DNA from: an uncultured Gellertiella sp.
GTDB taxonomy: Bacteria > Pseudomonadota > Alphaproteobacteria > Rhizobiales > Rhizobiaceae
Assembly: GCF_963457605.1 (NCBI RefSeq)
Contig: NZ_OY735139.1
Span: 3,130,001-3,194,000 of the forward strand
DNA: 64,000 bases
Direction of reading: 5' to 3'
Part shown: positions 53,602-63,241 of the stretch, piece after piece
Layout of the letters: every line of letters starts with the position of its first letter
How positions within the stretch are numbered: position 1 is the stretch's first letter
Translations under genes and position numbers: made by a program
Notes under the pieces: model-generated
Databases searched by the model: none
What the model saw: the letters and a program-made list of their open reading frames with translations, nothing else
What the model was told of the DNA's origin: nothing

Positions 53602-55911
53602 ATGAATGACCGCGTCATTGCCACGCTTATCGCTGCTGAAATCAGGGCACGGCCCGATCAGGTGGAGGCGGCGGTGGGGTTGATCGACGAGGGGGCGACG
53701 GTGCCCTTCATCGCCCGCTACCGCAAGGAAGTGACGGGTGGGCTCGACGATACGCAGTTGCGCACTCTTGCCGAGCGGCTGACCTATCTGCGCGAACTCG
53801 GCGCGCGGCGGGCGGCCATTGTCGATTCGATCACCGGCCAGGGCAAGATGACCGACGAGCTTGCCCGCAAGATCGCCGCCACCACCACCAAGGCCGAGCT
53901 TGAGGATCTCTATCTCCCCTACAAGCCGAAACGCCGCACCAAGGCGGAAATTGCCCGCGAGCGCGGTCTCGCACCGCTTGCCGAACAGCTGCTCGCCGTC
54001 CGGTCCGCCGATCCGCAGGCGCTGGCCGCAGGCTTCCTCAGTGCCGAGGTGCCGGACATCAAGGCCGCTCTTGAGGGCGCGCGTGACATCGTTGCCGAAG
54101 GCATGACGGAAAATGCCGATCTCCTGAAGCGGCTGCGCGAGCACATGATGGCCCATGCCGTCATCAAGGCCCGGGTGGTCGAGGGCAAGCAGGAGGCGGG
54201 GGCGAAGTTTTCCGATTATTTCGATCATACCGAAAGCTGGGCGAGGGTCGCCGGTCACCGGGCGCTCGCCATGCTGCGCGGCTGGAACGAGGAATTCCTG
54301 ACACTGACGATCACCGTCGATGACGAGGATGTCTCGCCGGTCAAGCCCGCCGAGCGGATCATCCAGTCGGCCTATGGCATTACCCGGTCCGGCGCTGCCG
54401 ACAGCTGGCTTGCCGATGTCGCGGGCTGGTGCTGGCGGGTGAAGCTGTCGATGTCGCTGTCGCTCGACCTGATGCGGATGCTGCGTGAGCGGGCGGAAGA
54501 GGAGGCGATCCATGTCTTTGCCCGCAATCTGAAGGATCTGCTGCTTGCCGCGCCTGCGGGCTCGCGGCCCGCGATGGGGGTCGATCCCGGCATCCGCACC
54601 GGCTGCAAGATCGCCGTCGTCGATGGCACCGGCAAGCTCGTCGATACCGCCACCATCTATCCCTTCCAGCCGAAGAATGACGTGCGCGGCGCGGAGCTGG
54701 AAATCGCCCGGCTGATCCGCAAGCACGGGGTCGAACTGGTCGCCATCGGCAATGGCACCGCGAGCCGCGAGACGGAAAAGCTGGTGGCCGACGTGCTGGC
54801 ACAATTGCCGCAGCCAAAGCCGATGAAAGTCATCGTCTCGGAAGCGGGGGCTTCCGTCTATTCCGCCTCGCAGCTGGCAGCAAACGAGTTTCCCGATCTC
54901 GACGTGTCGATCCGGGGCGCGGTGTCGATTGCCCGCCGCCTGCAGGACCCACTGGCCGAACTGGTGAAGATCGAGCCGAAATCGATTGGCGTCGGGCAAT
55001 ATCAGCACGATGTCGACCAGACGAAACTGTCGCGGGCGCTGGATGCGGTGGTCGAGGACGCCGTGAACGCCGTCGGCGTCGATCTCAACACCGCGTCTGC
55101 TCCGCTGCTCTCCCGTGTCTCCGGTCTCGGCACCTCGATAGCCGAGGCGATTGTCGCCCATCGCAACCAGGCCGGGGCCTTTGCCTCGCGCAAGGACCTG
55201 CTGAAGGTCGCCCGGCTCGGCCCGCGCGCCTTCCAGCAATGCGCGGGCTTCCTGCGCATTCCCGATGGCAAGGAACCGCTCGATGCCTCCGCCGTGCATC
55301 CGGAAGCCTATGGGGTGGCCAAGAAGATCGTCGCGGCCTGCGGCCGGGATCTGCGCAGCCTGATGGGTGACAGCGCCCAGCTGAAGAGCCTCGACCCGAA
55401 GGCCTTCGTCGACGAGAATTTTGGCCTGCCGACGGTGAAGGACATCATCGCCGAACTGGAAAAGCCGGGCCGCGACCCGCGCCCGAGCTTCAGGACCGCA
55501 ACCTTTGCCGAGGGGATCAACGAGATCAGCGATCTCAGGCCCGGCATGCTGCTTGAAGGCACCGTCACCAATGTCGCGGCCTTCGGCGCTTTCGTCGATA
55601 TCGGCGTCCATCAGGACGGGCTGGTGCATGTCTCGCAGCTTGCCGACAAATTCGTCAAGGACCCGCATGAGGTGGTGAAGGCCGGTGATGTCGTGAAGGT
55701 CCGGGTGGTCGAGGTCGACGCGAAGCGCAAGCGCATCGGCCTGTCGATGCGCAAGGACGAGGGCGCCGCCCCCGTCACCCGCAACGACCGCCCCTCCGGC
55801 CCGACCGCCCCGCGCTTCGATCCCCGCCATGCCTCGAAGGGCCCGGCCAGACCGGAAAGCGCGACCGGCAGCTTCGGCGCGGCGCTGGCCGATGCGATGA
55901 AGCGGAAGTAG
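53602..55911 (+). CDS. tex: Tex family RNA-binding transcription accessory protein
   Basis: 769 residues in the order: N-terminal helical domain ([17 protein letters not shown]), YqgF/RNase H-like domain ([17 protein letters not shown]), a helix-hairpin-helix region (about 490-560, [20 protein letters not shown]), and a C-terminal S1 domain ([21 protein letters not shown]). A basic Pro-rich tail ends the protein. Tex binds nucleic acids during transcription. The ATG at 53602 is chosen for GGAG upstream; 53587 is open. Confidence 0.95.
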   Translation: MNDRVIATLIAAEIRARPDQVEAAVGLIDEGATVPFIARYRKEVTGGLDDTQLRTLAERLTYLRELGARRAAIVDSITGQGKMTDELARKIAATTTKAELEDLYLPYKPKRRTKAEIARERGLAPLAEQLLAVRSADPQALAAGFLSAEVPDIKAALEGARDIVAEGMTENADLLKRLREHMMAHAVIKARVVEGKQEAGAKFSDYFDHTESWARVAGHRALAMLRGWNEEFLTLTITVDDEDVSPVKPAERIIQSAYGITRSGAADSWLADVAGWCWRVKLSMSLSLDLMRMLRERAEEEAIHVFARNLKDLLLAAPAGSRPAMGVDPGIRTGCKIAVVDGTGKLVDTATIYPFQPKNDVRGAELEIARLIRKHGVELVAIGNGTASRETEKLVADVLAQLPQPKPMKVIVSEAGASVYSASQLAANEFPDLDVSIRGAVSIARRLQDPLAELVKIEPKSIGVGQYQHDVDQTKLSRALDAVVEDAVNAVGVDLNTASAPLLSRVSGLGTSIAEAIVAHRNQAGAFASRKDLLKVARLGPRAFQQCAGFLRIPDGKEPLDASAVHPEAYGVAKKIVAACGRDLRSLMGDSAQLKSLDPKAFVDENFGLPTVKDIIAELEKPGRDPRPSFRTATFAEGINEISDLRPGMLLEGTVTNVAAFGAFVDIGVHQDGLVHVSQLADKFVKDPHEVVKAGDVVKVRVVEVDAKRKRIGLSMRKDEGAAPVTRNDRPSGPTAPRFDPRHASKGPARPESATGSFGAALADAMKRK

Positions 55912-55988
55912 CTTTCATCTTCCCCTTGACCCCATCCCGCATCGGCCCTAATCGCTCGGGCTGGTGACAGGGGCGGCGGGACAGGGCT

Positions 55989-56954
55989 ATGGGCGTGGAG
56001 CAAGGAGAGATGGATCGCGTGGCGGATGCGCCATCGGGGAACTGGGTTTACCGGGTCTTGCCGCCCTCGGCCTGGCCCTATGCGCAGCTTGCCCGCTGGG
56101 ACAGGCCGATTGGCTGGCAGTTGCTGCTCTGGCCCTGCCTCTGGTCCTCGGCGCTGGCCTTTTCCGCCGCGCCTTTCGGGGGCTGGGGCGCGCTGGCGCT
56201 GATGCTCTGGCATATCGGGCTGTTCTTCATCGGCGCGGTGGCGATGCGCGGGGCGGGGTGCACCTATAATGACCTGGTCGACCACAGGATCGACGCGATG
56301 GTGGCGCGCACCCGGTCGCGGCCCCTGCCGTCGGGGCGGGTGTCGCGGCGCGATGCCAAGCGCTTCATCGCGGCGCAGGCGCTGGTCGGGCTTCTGGTGC
56401 TTCTTCAGTTCAACCGTTTTGCCGTGGTGCTTGGCGTGCTGTCGCTGGCGGTCGTCGCGGTCTATCCCTTTGCCAAGCGCTTCACCGACTGGCCGCAATT
56501 CTTCCTCGGCCTTGCCTTTTCCTGGGGCGGGCTGATGGGCTGGGCAGCCCTTTACGGTTCGCTGTCAGCGGCCCCGGTGTTTCTCTATCTCGCCTCGATC
56601 TGCTGGACCATCGGTTACGACACGATCTATGCCCATCAGGACAAGGAGGATGACGAGCTGGTCGGCGTGCGCTCGACGGCGCGGCTGTTCGGCGACAACA
56701 CCCGTCCCTGGCTCGGCGCGCTCTATGGCCTGACGCTGGTGCTGATGGTGATGGCCTTCGCGCTTGCCGGCACCGGCTTCATCCCGTTCATCGGCCTTGC
56801 CATTGCCGCCGTGCTGTTCGGCTGGCAGATCCTGGTGCTCGACACAAGGGATGGCGCGGAATGCCTCAACCTCTTCCGGCTGAACAGCCGGGTGGGGGCG
56901 ATCATCTTTGCCGGGCTGTTCATCGAGGCCATGCTGTCGCTGATTTCGGCCTGA
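55989..56954 (+). CDS. ubiA: 4-hydroxybenzoate polyprenyltransferase
   Basis: A 321-residue membrane prenyltransferase that attaches the polyprenyl chain to 4-hydroxybenzoate in ubiquinone synthesis. The two Asp-rich sites are NDLVDHRID and YAHQDKEDD, set in eight or nine membrane helices; DRPIGWQLLLWP is typical. The start may be 55989 or 56010. The polyprenyl chain would come from the synthase at 35712. Confidence 0.95.
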   Translation: MGVEQGEMDRVADAPSGNWVYRVLPPSAWPYAQLARWDRPIGWQLLLWPCLWSSALAFSAAPFGGWGALALMLWHIGLFFIGAVAMRGAGCTYNDLVDHRIDAMVARTRSRPLPSGRVSRRDAKRFIAAQALVGLLVLLQFNRFAVVLGVLSLAVVAVYPFAKRFTDWPQFFLGLAFSWGGLMGWAALYGSLSAAPVFLYLASICWTIGYDTIYAHQDKEDDELVGVRSTARLFGDNTRPWLGALYGLTLVLMVMAFALAGTGFIPFIGLAIAAVLFGWQILVLDTRDGAECLNLFRLNSRVGAIIFAGLFIEAMLSLISA

Positions 56955-56979
56955 GAAGGCAAGGCTTCAAAGCAAGAAG

Positions 56980-57006
56980 GCCAGCCTGCGCGACAAGCAG
57001 GCTGGC
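56980..57006. terminator. hairpin between ubiA and DUF6101
   Basis: GCCAGCCTGC/GCAGGCTGGC, a perfect 10-bp stem with loop GCGACAA, between convergent genes. The T-runs are weak (CTCTCTT on plus), so termination may be partial. Confidence 0.6.
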
Positions 57007-57070
57007 TCTCTTGAAACCGAAGCAAAGGGACTGGCTCCGGGTTCCGGTATGGCGGGCGGGGGCAACCTGA

Positions 57071-57637
57071 TCAGCTGCGCGCGATGATCTCGCGACCGTT
57101 GATCTTCATCATCATCCCGAGATTGCCGGTGGTGCGGCGCACCAGAAAGCGCGGACGCCGTTCGGCGAAATAGGAATGGCGGCGGCGCGGCTTGGTTTGG
57201 CGCAGGCCGATGTCGCCGAGATGCTCTTCCAGCGGCCGGGCGACGCCATCGGCCTCGACCATCAGCATCGGAATGCGGAAGGCGGTGGCCCAGTTGCGCC
57301 AGTCGGCGGCGATATCGCAGAGATCATGGGCAACCAGCAGCGGGATGCACAGATCCGGATCGTCGTGGTGAAGTTCCAGCGTCACCGTGACATTGCCATC
57401 GCCATGGTCGATGGCGCGGGCCGCGACCCCCTTGAAGGCGCGGGCAGGCAGTGCAATCGACAGCGGCAGGCCGCTCGACGGCAGAATTTTTCGCATGATG
57501 GCGCCGCGGGCATCAATGGTAATCGAGACATCCCCGGCCACGCCCTGCATCGAGAGTGTCAGTTGCTGGGGGATCCGCGCCGGATCGAGGCGCAAGGCTG
57601 CTGCCGCCCATTCGGGCTTCATAACCAGATTCGTCAT
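57071..57637 (-). CDS. DUF6101 family protein
   Basis: 188 residues resembling the rhizobial DUF6101 family: RLDPARIPQQL near the N-terminus, VTVTLELHHDDPDLCIPLLV in the middle, and a basic stretch ending HSYFAERRPRFLVRRTTG. No signal peptide or membrane helix. Function unknown. The start at 57637 has an AAGGGAA stretch upstream. It is divergent from the DUF1217 gene. Confidence 0.75.
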   Translation of the reverse strand: MTNLVMKPEWAAAALRLDPARIPQQLTLSMQGVAGDVSITIDARGAIMRKILPSSGLPLSIALPARAFKGVAARAIDHGDGNVTVTLELHHDDPDLCIPLLVAHDLCDIAADWRNWATAFRIPMLMVEADGVARPLEEHLGDIGLRQTKPRRRHSYFAERRPRFLVRRTTGNLGMMMKINGREIIARS

Positions 57638-57951
57638 TACGCATTTCCCTTGTTTTACCTGAGAGCCGTTTCCGGGATCTCCGGGACGTTTTCCGTCCTC
57701 TGATGGCCTCACAATAGGCAGCGCCCATTCCGTTGAGCTTAAAATTTGCGGTTAAAAAAACTTTGCGTTTCCCGATGGTTATCAAAAGCAGAGAGCAGAA
57801 GGTTTCTGTCTGGTGAACAGGAACCGGAGAATTTTCCAGATCGGCTGTCGACCAAATCTTAAGATTTCATTGCGAGACTGGCCGCAAGCTCCGAACAAGC
57901 CCGCTGATAGACAACGGAAATGGCAAAGGCATAATAGAAGGCCGACACTCC
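57638..57951. other. divergent promoter region
   Basis: 314 bp between DUF6101 and the DUF1217 gene, AT-richer around 57735-57790. It probably holds both promoters. No clear operator or RNA was found. Confidence 0.4.
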
Positions 57952-60141
57952 ATGGGTCTCACACTTGTCAATCTCAACCTTGTCCAGAAGGACATGGCCA
58001 GATCGCTGAAGCAGATTGCCAGCGACAAGACCGTTGCGCGCGAAACCGCCTATTTCCAGGCCAATATCGGCAAGGTCACCTCGGTCAAGGATTTCCTCGC
58101 CGACCAGCGTCTCTATGCCTATGCGATGAAGGCCAATGGCCTGGAAGACATGACCTATGCCAAGGGCTTCATGAAGAAGGTGCTGGAGAGCGACCTTTCC
58201 AACGACCAAAGCTTTGCAAATCGCCTGACCGACGACCGCTACCGAAAATTCGCGCTCGCCTTCAATTTCTCCGGCGCGACCACGGCTGCCCAGAGCCAGG
58301 CGCAGGAAGACGATGTCATCGGTCTATACAATCAGTCAGTGACGACCGAAGACGATCAGGTTGCCGACGATACCCGCTATTACAAGCAGATGGTCGGCAC
58401 CGTGCAGAATGTCGACCAGTTCCTGACCAACAGCCGGCTGCGCGATTATGCGCTGAAGAATTTCGGCTACAACACCGATTTCTACTCCTTCAGCAATATC
58501 AAGTCGATCCTGACCAGCGATGTCAGTGATCCGAATTCCTACGTCAACAAGATTTCCAACGCCACCGAGAAGGCGCGCGGGCTGGCGCTGGCCAATGCCT
58601 TCAGTTTCAACACCGATGGCACGGTCAAGGCGGGCGGCGCGCAGACGGCAGCCCAGGTCACCGCCGTCACCGACAATTATGCCCTGACGGTTCCGACCCA
58701 CAAGACGCCCTCCGCAGCCGCCGTCAACCGCGCCTATTACGTCCAGCAGATCAACCAGGTCACCGATGTCACCCAGATCACCGGCAACAGCCGGATGTTC
58801 GAGATCGTGCGCACCGCACTCGGCCTGCCGCCGTCCTTCCTGAAGGCGACTTTCGAGAATATCGTCACCAGCGATGTCAACGACCCCAACAGTTACGCCA
58901 ATACCCAGGACAAGACCGGCGGCTACAAGGCCATCGCCAAGATGTTCAACTTTGCTGCCGATGGTTCGGTTGCGGCGGGCAATGCGCAGTCGGCCACCTA
59001 CCAGAACCAGATCCTGAACGGCTACAATTCCCATTATCGCGATTCCGATGAAACGACGCGCCAGTCGCTGATCACTTCCTATAAGAACAATATCGCCTCG
59101 ATCAAAAAGGCCGATGATCTTCTCAACAATGCGACCATGCTGAAGATCACGCTGTCGGCTTTCAACATCCAGCCGGGAGAATTCCTGAAGTCGGACCTGA
59201 AGAAGGTGCTGACCAGCGACCTCTCCGACCCGAAGAGTTTTGCCAATCGCGCCAATGATCCGCGACTGGTCAAGCTGGCGCAGGATTTCAACTTCGACGC
59301 CAAGGGCGCGATTGCGCCGCCGAAGATGGCGCAGAGCACCACATCCATTCAGGAAACCGCAAAGAACTATATCGTCCAGAAAACCCGCTTCCTCGTTGCT
59401 CCGGAACTGGATACGGCCAGGAAGAAGGCGACGGACGAATCCACCTACTATCAGACCGAAGTCGGCAAGCTGAAGACGGTCGACGCGCTGATCGGCAATC
59501 GCCGCCTGATCGACTTCACCCTGGTCGCCCGTGGCATCGATCCGAAGACGGTGACCAATGATTTCGTCAAGCAGATCTTCAAGTCCGACATCAATGATCC
59601 CAAGAGCTTCGTCAACACCCAGAGCGACCAGCGCTTCAAGGAAATCGTCGCCTCGTTCAATTTCGATGCCAAGGGCAATCTCATCCAGAACAACAAGCCG
59701 AGCATCCTCGACCGCGGCCATCTCCAGCAGACGCTCGACAATTACCTGACCAATGAACTGGAAGTGCGCCAGGGCGATGACAATCCCGGCGTTCGCCTCG
59801 CGCTCTATTTCCAGCGCAAGGCGCAGAGCATCACCTCGGCCTATGATATCCTCGGCGATTCCGCCCTGCTCGAAGTGTTCAAGACCACCTTCCAGATGCC
59901 GGACCAGTTCAGCAGCATGAAGATCGAGCAGCAGCAGGCAACGGTGCTGAAGAAGCTCAACCTCAATGATCTCAAGGACCCGGAAAAGGTGAAGAAGCTG
60001 ATCCAGCGCTTCACGGTCTTCTATGACCTGAAGAATGACAGCGCCGACGGCGCCAATGCGGCCTCGATTCTGGCGGGCTCGAGCGGCGGCATCAGTGCCA
60101 ATACGCTGTTCACCCTGTCGCAGCTTCGAAACGGCGCGTAA
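57952..60141 (+). CDS. DUF1217 protein made of six tandem repeats
   Basis: 729 residues, soluble, without a signal peptide. About six units begin near residues 34, 143, 262, 377, 499 and 619 (spacing 109-122). Each has a YY/YF-Q start, a helix ending in FLxNxRLxDYAL-like text, a hallmark SDLSDPxSFAN-like motif, and an FxF end. The hallmark occurs as SDLSNDQSF, SDVSDPNSY, SDVNDPNSY, SDLSDPKSF and SDINDPKSF; the sixth unit is degenerate. In rhizobia DUF1217 genes are often within flagellar regions, so export by or action on the flagellum is possible, but this copy is outside one. Function unknown. Confidence 0.85.
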   Translation: MGLTLVNLNLVQKDMARSLKQIASDKTVARETAYFQANIGKVTSVKDFLADQRLYAYAMKANGLEDMTYAKGFMKKVLESDLSNDQSFANRLTDDRYRKFALAFNFSGATTAAQSQAQEDDVIGLYNQSVTTEDDQVADDTRYYKQMVGTVQNVDQFLTNSRLRDYALKNFGYNTDFYSFSNIKSILTSDVSDPNSYVNKISNATEKARGLALANAFSFNTDGTVKAGGAQTAAQVTAVTDNYALTVPTHKTPSAAAVNRAYYVQQINQVTDVTQITGNSRMFEIVRTALGLPPSFLKATFENIVTSDVNDPNSYANTQDKTGGYKAIAKMFNFAADGSVAAGNAQSATYQNQILNGYNSHYRDSDETTRQSLITSYKNNIASIKKADDLLNNATMLKITLSAFNIQPGEFLKSDLKKVLTSDLSDPKSFANRANDPRLVKLAQDFNFDAKGAIAPPKMAQSTTSIQETAKNYIVQKTRFLVAPELDTARKKATDESTYYQTEVGKLKTVDALIGNRRLIDFTLVARGIDPKTVTNDFVKQIFKSDINDPKSFVNTQSDQRFKEIVASFNFDAKGNLIQNNKPSILDRGHLQQTLDNYLTNELEVRQGDDNPGVRLALYFQRKAQSITSAYDILGDSALLEVFKTTFQMPDQFSSMKIEQQQATVLKKLNLNDLKDPEKVKKLIQRFTVFYDLKNDSADGANAASILAGSSGGISANTLFTLSQLRNGA

Positions 60142-60181
60142 CCAATCCAGCATAAGCCGGGTTCGATCCACCGGCTTCATC

Positions 60182-60215
60182 AAGGCCCGCCTCCAGAATT
60201 TGGATGGCGGGCCTT
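60182..60215. terminator. hairpin after the DUF1217 gene
   Basis: AAGGCCCGCC plus TCCA pairs with TGGA plus GGCGGGCCTT (14 bp with one bulged base). It probably ends the DUF1217 transcript before the mod promoter; no long T-run follows. Confidence 0.6.
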
Positions 60216-60230
60216 GCACATTTGCGGGCA

Positions 60231-60256
60231 TCGATATATCCCGGTGGATACATCGA
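60231..60256. promoter_or_regulatory. Mo-box (ModE-type operator) of modABC
   Basis: TCGATATATCC (60231-60241), spacer CGGT, GGATACATCGA (60246-60256): an inverted repeat with one mismatch that carries the CGATATAT/ATACATCG pattern of ModE boxes. It lies 17 bp before the modA start, fitting repression by molybdate-loaded ModE. Confidence 0.75.
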
Positions 60257-60273
60257 ATCCATGGAGACCTCTC

Positions 60274-61077
60274 ATGCTTCCCACATCCGTCACCCGCCGC
60301 ACCGCTCTCGCCCTCGGATTTCTGGCCCTCTTCGGCGGCTCCGTCGTTTCCGCCAGCGGTGTTGCCCAGGCTGCCGACAAGCCGGTCACGGTCTTTGCCG
60401 CAGCCAGCCTCAAGGATGTCCTGACCTCGCTTGCCAAAAGCTGGAAAACCAAAAGCGGCAAGGACGTCACCCTGTCCTTTGCCGCCTCTTCGGCGCTCGC
60501 CAGGCAGATCGAGGCGGGCGCGCCTGCCGACCTGTTCATTTCGGCGGATCTGAAATGGATGGACCATGTGGAAAAAGCCGGGCTGATCGACACGAAGAGC
60601 CGGGAAAACCTGCTCGCCAACCAGCTGGTGCTGGTTGGCGGCAAGGATGCCGCCGCGGTCGACCTCAAGCCGGGCGTCGATCTCGGCAAGCTGGTCGGCA
60701 CGGGCAAGCTTGCCGTCGGCCTGGTCAAGAGCGTGCCGGCCGGTATCTATGCCATGCAGGCGCTGGAAAAGCTCAAAGCCTGGGATGGCGTCAGGGACAA
60801 GCTGGCGGAATCGGAAAATGTCCGCGCCGCCCTGACGCTCGTTGCGCGGGGGGAAGCGCCCTATGGCATCGTCTATGTCACGGATGCGAAGGCGGAAAAG
60901 AACGTCAGACAGGTTGGCATTTTCCCGGAAGACAGCCACGATCCGATTGTCTATCCTGCGGCCCTCACCAGGGCGGCCATGGGCAGCGATGCGGCGGATT
61001 TCCTCGCCTATCTCGATACGAAGGCTGCGACGAAAACCTTCGAGGCCGCCGGTTTCACGGTCCTCGCGCACAAGTAA
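60274..61077 (+). CDS. modA: molybdate ABC transporter substrate-binding protein
   Basis: A 267-residue periplasmic protein binding molybdate (or tungstate). Signal peptide with Arg-Arg (TRRTALALGFLALFGGSVV, possibly Tat-type), then VFAAASLKDVLTSLAK with the ligand-contacting Ser, FAASSALARQIEAGAPADLF, and the C-terminal YDxxA-type end. GGAG lies upstream of the ATG at 60274. Confidence 0.95.
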   Translation: MLPTSVTRRTALALGFLALFGGSVVSASGVAQAADKPVTVFAAASLKDVLTSLAKSWKTKSGKDVTLSFAASSALARQIEAGAPADLFISADLKWMDHVEKAGLIDTKSRENLLANQLVLVGGKDAAAVDLKPGVDLGKLVGTGKLAVGLVKSVPAGIYAMQALEKLKAWDGVRDKLAESENVRAALTLVARGEAPYGIVYVTDAKAEKNVRQVGIFPEDSHDPIVYPAALTRAAMGSDAADFLAYLDTKAATKTFEAAGFTVLAHK

Positions 61078-61089
61078 TATCGGGATTGA

Positions 61090-61788
61090 ATGGACCTTGC
61101 TCCTGAAGACTGGGTGGCAATCGGGCTCAGCCTCAAGGTGGCGGCCATCGCCGTCACCTGTTCGCTGCCTCCAGGCATAGGGGTGGCGTGGCTTTTGTCG
61201 CGCGCCCGCTTTCCCGGCAAGATGCTGCTGAATGGCCTTGTGCATCTGCCGCTGATCCTGCCGCCCGTCGTGACCGGCTATCTGCTGCTGGTCTCCTTCG
61301 GGCGGAAGGGCGTTTTCGGTGGTTTTCTCGAAAGCGATCTCGGTTTGGTCTTCTCCTTCCGCTGGACCGGGGCGGCGCTGGCGGCAGGCGTCATGGGGTT
61401 TCCGCTGATGGTGCGGGCGATCCGCCTGTCGCTGGATGCGGTCGACCGGCGGCTGGAATCGGCTGCCGCAAGCCTCGGCGCGCCGCCCGCCGCCGTCTTC
61501 CTCACCGTCACCCTGCCGCTGATCCTGCCGGGCATCGTTGCAGGCACCATCCTTGCCTTTGCCAAGGCGCTCGGTGAATTCGGGGCCACGATCACCTTCG
61601 TCTCCAACATTCCCGGCGAAACCCAGACGATTGCCGCGCTGATCTACAGCTATACCCAGACGCCGGACGGCGACGCGGCGGCGCTGCGGCTGACGCTGGT
61701 GTCGATTGCGATATCGATGGGGGCGCTGGCGCTGTCGGAACTTCTGTCGCGCCGCATCGCCCGGCGGGTGGGGGCGGCGGATGCTTGA
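61090..61788 (+). CDS. modB: molybdate ABC transporter permease
   Basis: A 232-residue inner-membrane permease with about five helices and the coupling segment ESAAASLGAPPAAVFLTVTLP that contacts ModC. It follows modA by 12 bp and overlaps modC by 8 bp, indicating translational coupling. Confidence 0.95.
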   Translation: MDLAPEDWVAIGLSLKVAAIAVTCSLPPGIGVAWLLSRARFPGKMLLNGLVHLPLILPPVVTGYLLLVSFGRKGVFGGFLESDLGLVFSFRWTGAALAAGVMGFPLMVRAIRLSLDAVDRRLESAAASLGAPPAAVFLTVTLPLILPGIVAGTILAFAKALGEFGATITFVSNIPGETQTIAALIYSYTQTPDGDAAALRLTLVSIAISMGALALSELLSRRIARRVGAADA

Positions 61789-62869
61789 GGTCGATATCCG
61801 CCACCGGCAGGGCAGCTTCACGCTTGAAGCCAGGTTCCGGGCAGGGCAGGGCCTGACGGCGCTCTTCGGCCCCTCGGGCTCCGGCAAGACCTCGATCATC
61901 CATATGGTGGCGGGACTGGAAAAGCCCGGGGCAGGGACCATCCGCTTCGGCGACACGACCTGGAGCGACAGCGAGGGCGGCCTGTTCGTGCCCGCCCATC
62001 GCCGCCGCATCGGCTATGTCTTCCAGGAAGGGCGGCTGTTTCCGCATCTGTCGGTCCGCCAGAACCTTGCCTATGGCACGCGGTTTATACGCGGCATGGC
62101 CGACAGGCGGGCGGAAAACCTCGCCCGGATTTCAGACCTGCTCGGCATCACGCCGCTGCTCGACCGCCGCCCGCAATCGCTGTCGGGTGGCGAGAAACAG
62201 CGCGTCGCATTGGGCCGGGCGCTGATGTCGGAACCGCAACTGCTGCTGATGGACGAGCCGCTGTCGGCGCTCGACGACCAGCTGAAGGCCGATATCCTGC
62301 CGGATCTGGAGCGCATCCGCGACGTGGAAAACATTCCTATTCTTTATGTCAGCCATTCCGTCGCCGAAATCGCCCGTCTCGCCACCCGCGTCATCGCGCT
62401 GGAGCGGGGCCGGATCGTCGGCTCCGCGCCGGGCATGGCGCATGGCGACAGCGAGGGAGGGGCATCCGGCATGGCGGGAAGCTTCCTGCACGCCACCGTC
62501 ATCGCCCAGCTGCCCGAAGACGAACTGACCGTCGCGCAATCGCCCGCAGGCACGCTCTATCTGCGCCATGTCGATGTGGCCGGGGGCACGCGGCTGCGGG
62601 TTCACATTCCGGCAGGCGACGTGGTTCTGGCGACCGGCACGGTGACCGGGCTTTCTAGCCTCAACCGGCTCTCCGGCACCATCGAGGCGATGAGGGATGA
62701 CGGCGCGTCGGTGGAGGTCACGGTCTCCTGCTCCGGCGAGCGGGTTCTTGCCCGCATCACCCGGCTTTCCGCCCGCAGCCTCGGCCTTGCCCCCGGCCAT
62801 CCCGTGCAAGTGCTGTTCAAGGCCCTGTCGATTGCGCCGGAAGGGATGTTTCGCGGCGGCGACACCTGA
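61781..62869 (+). CDS. modC: molybdate ABC transporter ATP-binding protein
   Basis: A 362-residue ATPase: Walker A GPSGSGKT at 30-37, signature LSGGEKQRVALGRAL, Walker B LLLMDEPLSALD, and a C-terminal Mop domain (about 290-355, FTGLSSLNRLSGTIEAM-type region) that senses oxyanion. The start at 61781 is the family start. Its stop codon TGA abuts the stop of the convergent modE-like gene (TGATCA). Confidence 0.96.
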   Translation: MLEVDIRHRQGSFTLEARFRAGQGLTALFGPSGSGKTSIIHMVAGLEKPGAGTIRFGDTTWSDSEGGLFVPAHRRRIGYVFQEGRLFPHLSVRQNLAYGTRFIRGMADRRAENLARISDLLGITPLLDRRPQSLSGGEKQRVALGRALMSEPQLLLMDEPLSALDDQLKADILPDLERIRDVENIPILYVSHSVAEIARLATRVIALERGRIVGSAPGMAHGDSEGGASGMAGSFLHATVIAQLPEDELTVAQSPAGTLYLRHVDVAGGTRLRVHIPAGDVVLATGTVTGLSSLNRLSGTIEAMRDDGASVEVTVSCSGERVLARITRLSARSLGLAPGHPVQVLFKALSIAPEGMFRGGDT

Positions 62870-63241
62870 TCAGTCCGGCTTGAAATCCGGATTGCGCTCG
62901 GCATCGAGGGCGAGAAGATCAGCTTCCAGAACCTGCCGTGCCCGTTCGTCCATCGCCCGGCAGCGGGCAAGCAGCGCCGCGCCATAGGGGGTAAGACCCG
63001 CACCGCCGCCGGATTTGCCGCCGTGGCGGGTCAGGACCGAGGGTTCGCGGAACATCCGGTTGATCTCGTCGGCCAGAAGCCAGGCGCGGCGGTAGGACAT
63101 GCCCATCGCCACCCCCGCCGCCCGGATCGAGCCATGTTCGGCAATCCCCTGCAACAGCTCGATTTTGCCCGGACCCAGCCGGGCCCCGTTGGCAAAATCG
63201 ATGCGCAGCGTCATGTCGGGCATCGGCTTGCTGTCGCTCAT
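62870..63241 (-). CDS. ModE-type winged-helix regulator lacking the molybdate-binding domain
   Basis: A 123-residue protein matching only the N-terminal DNA-binding domain of ModE: GPGKIELLQGIAEHGSIRAAG, then MGMSYRRAWLLADEIN, a GGKSGGGAGLT wing and RCRAMDERA. The two Mop domains that bind molybdate in E. coli ModE are absent. It is convergent with modC and is the obvious candidate to bind the Mo-box at 60231. Its start overlaps the FAD-oxidase stop (ATGA). Confidence 0.88.
   Translation of the reverse strand: MSDSKPMPDMTLRIDFANGARLGPGKIELLQGIAEHGSIRAAGVAMGMSYRRAWLLADEINRMFREPSVLTRHGGKSGGGAGLTPYGAALLARCRAMDERARQVLEADLLALDAERNPDFKPD

Noticed and set aside
58336-62010. 1224-codon minus-strand open frame across DUF1217 and modAB
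   Set aside because: It runs antisense through four well-supported features and is explained by GC skew at codon position 3.
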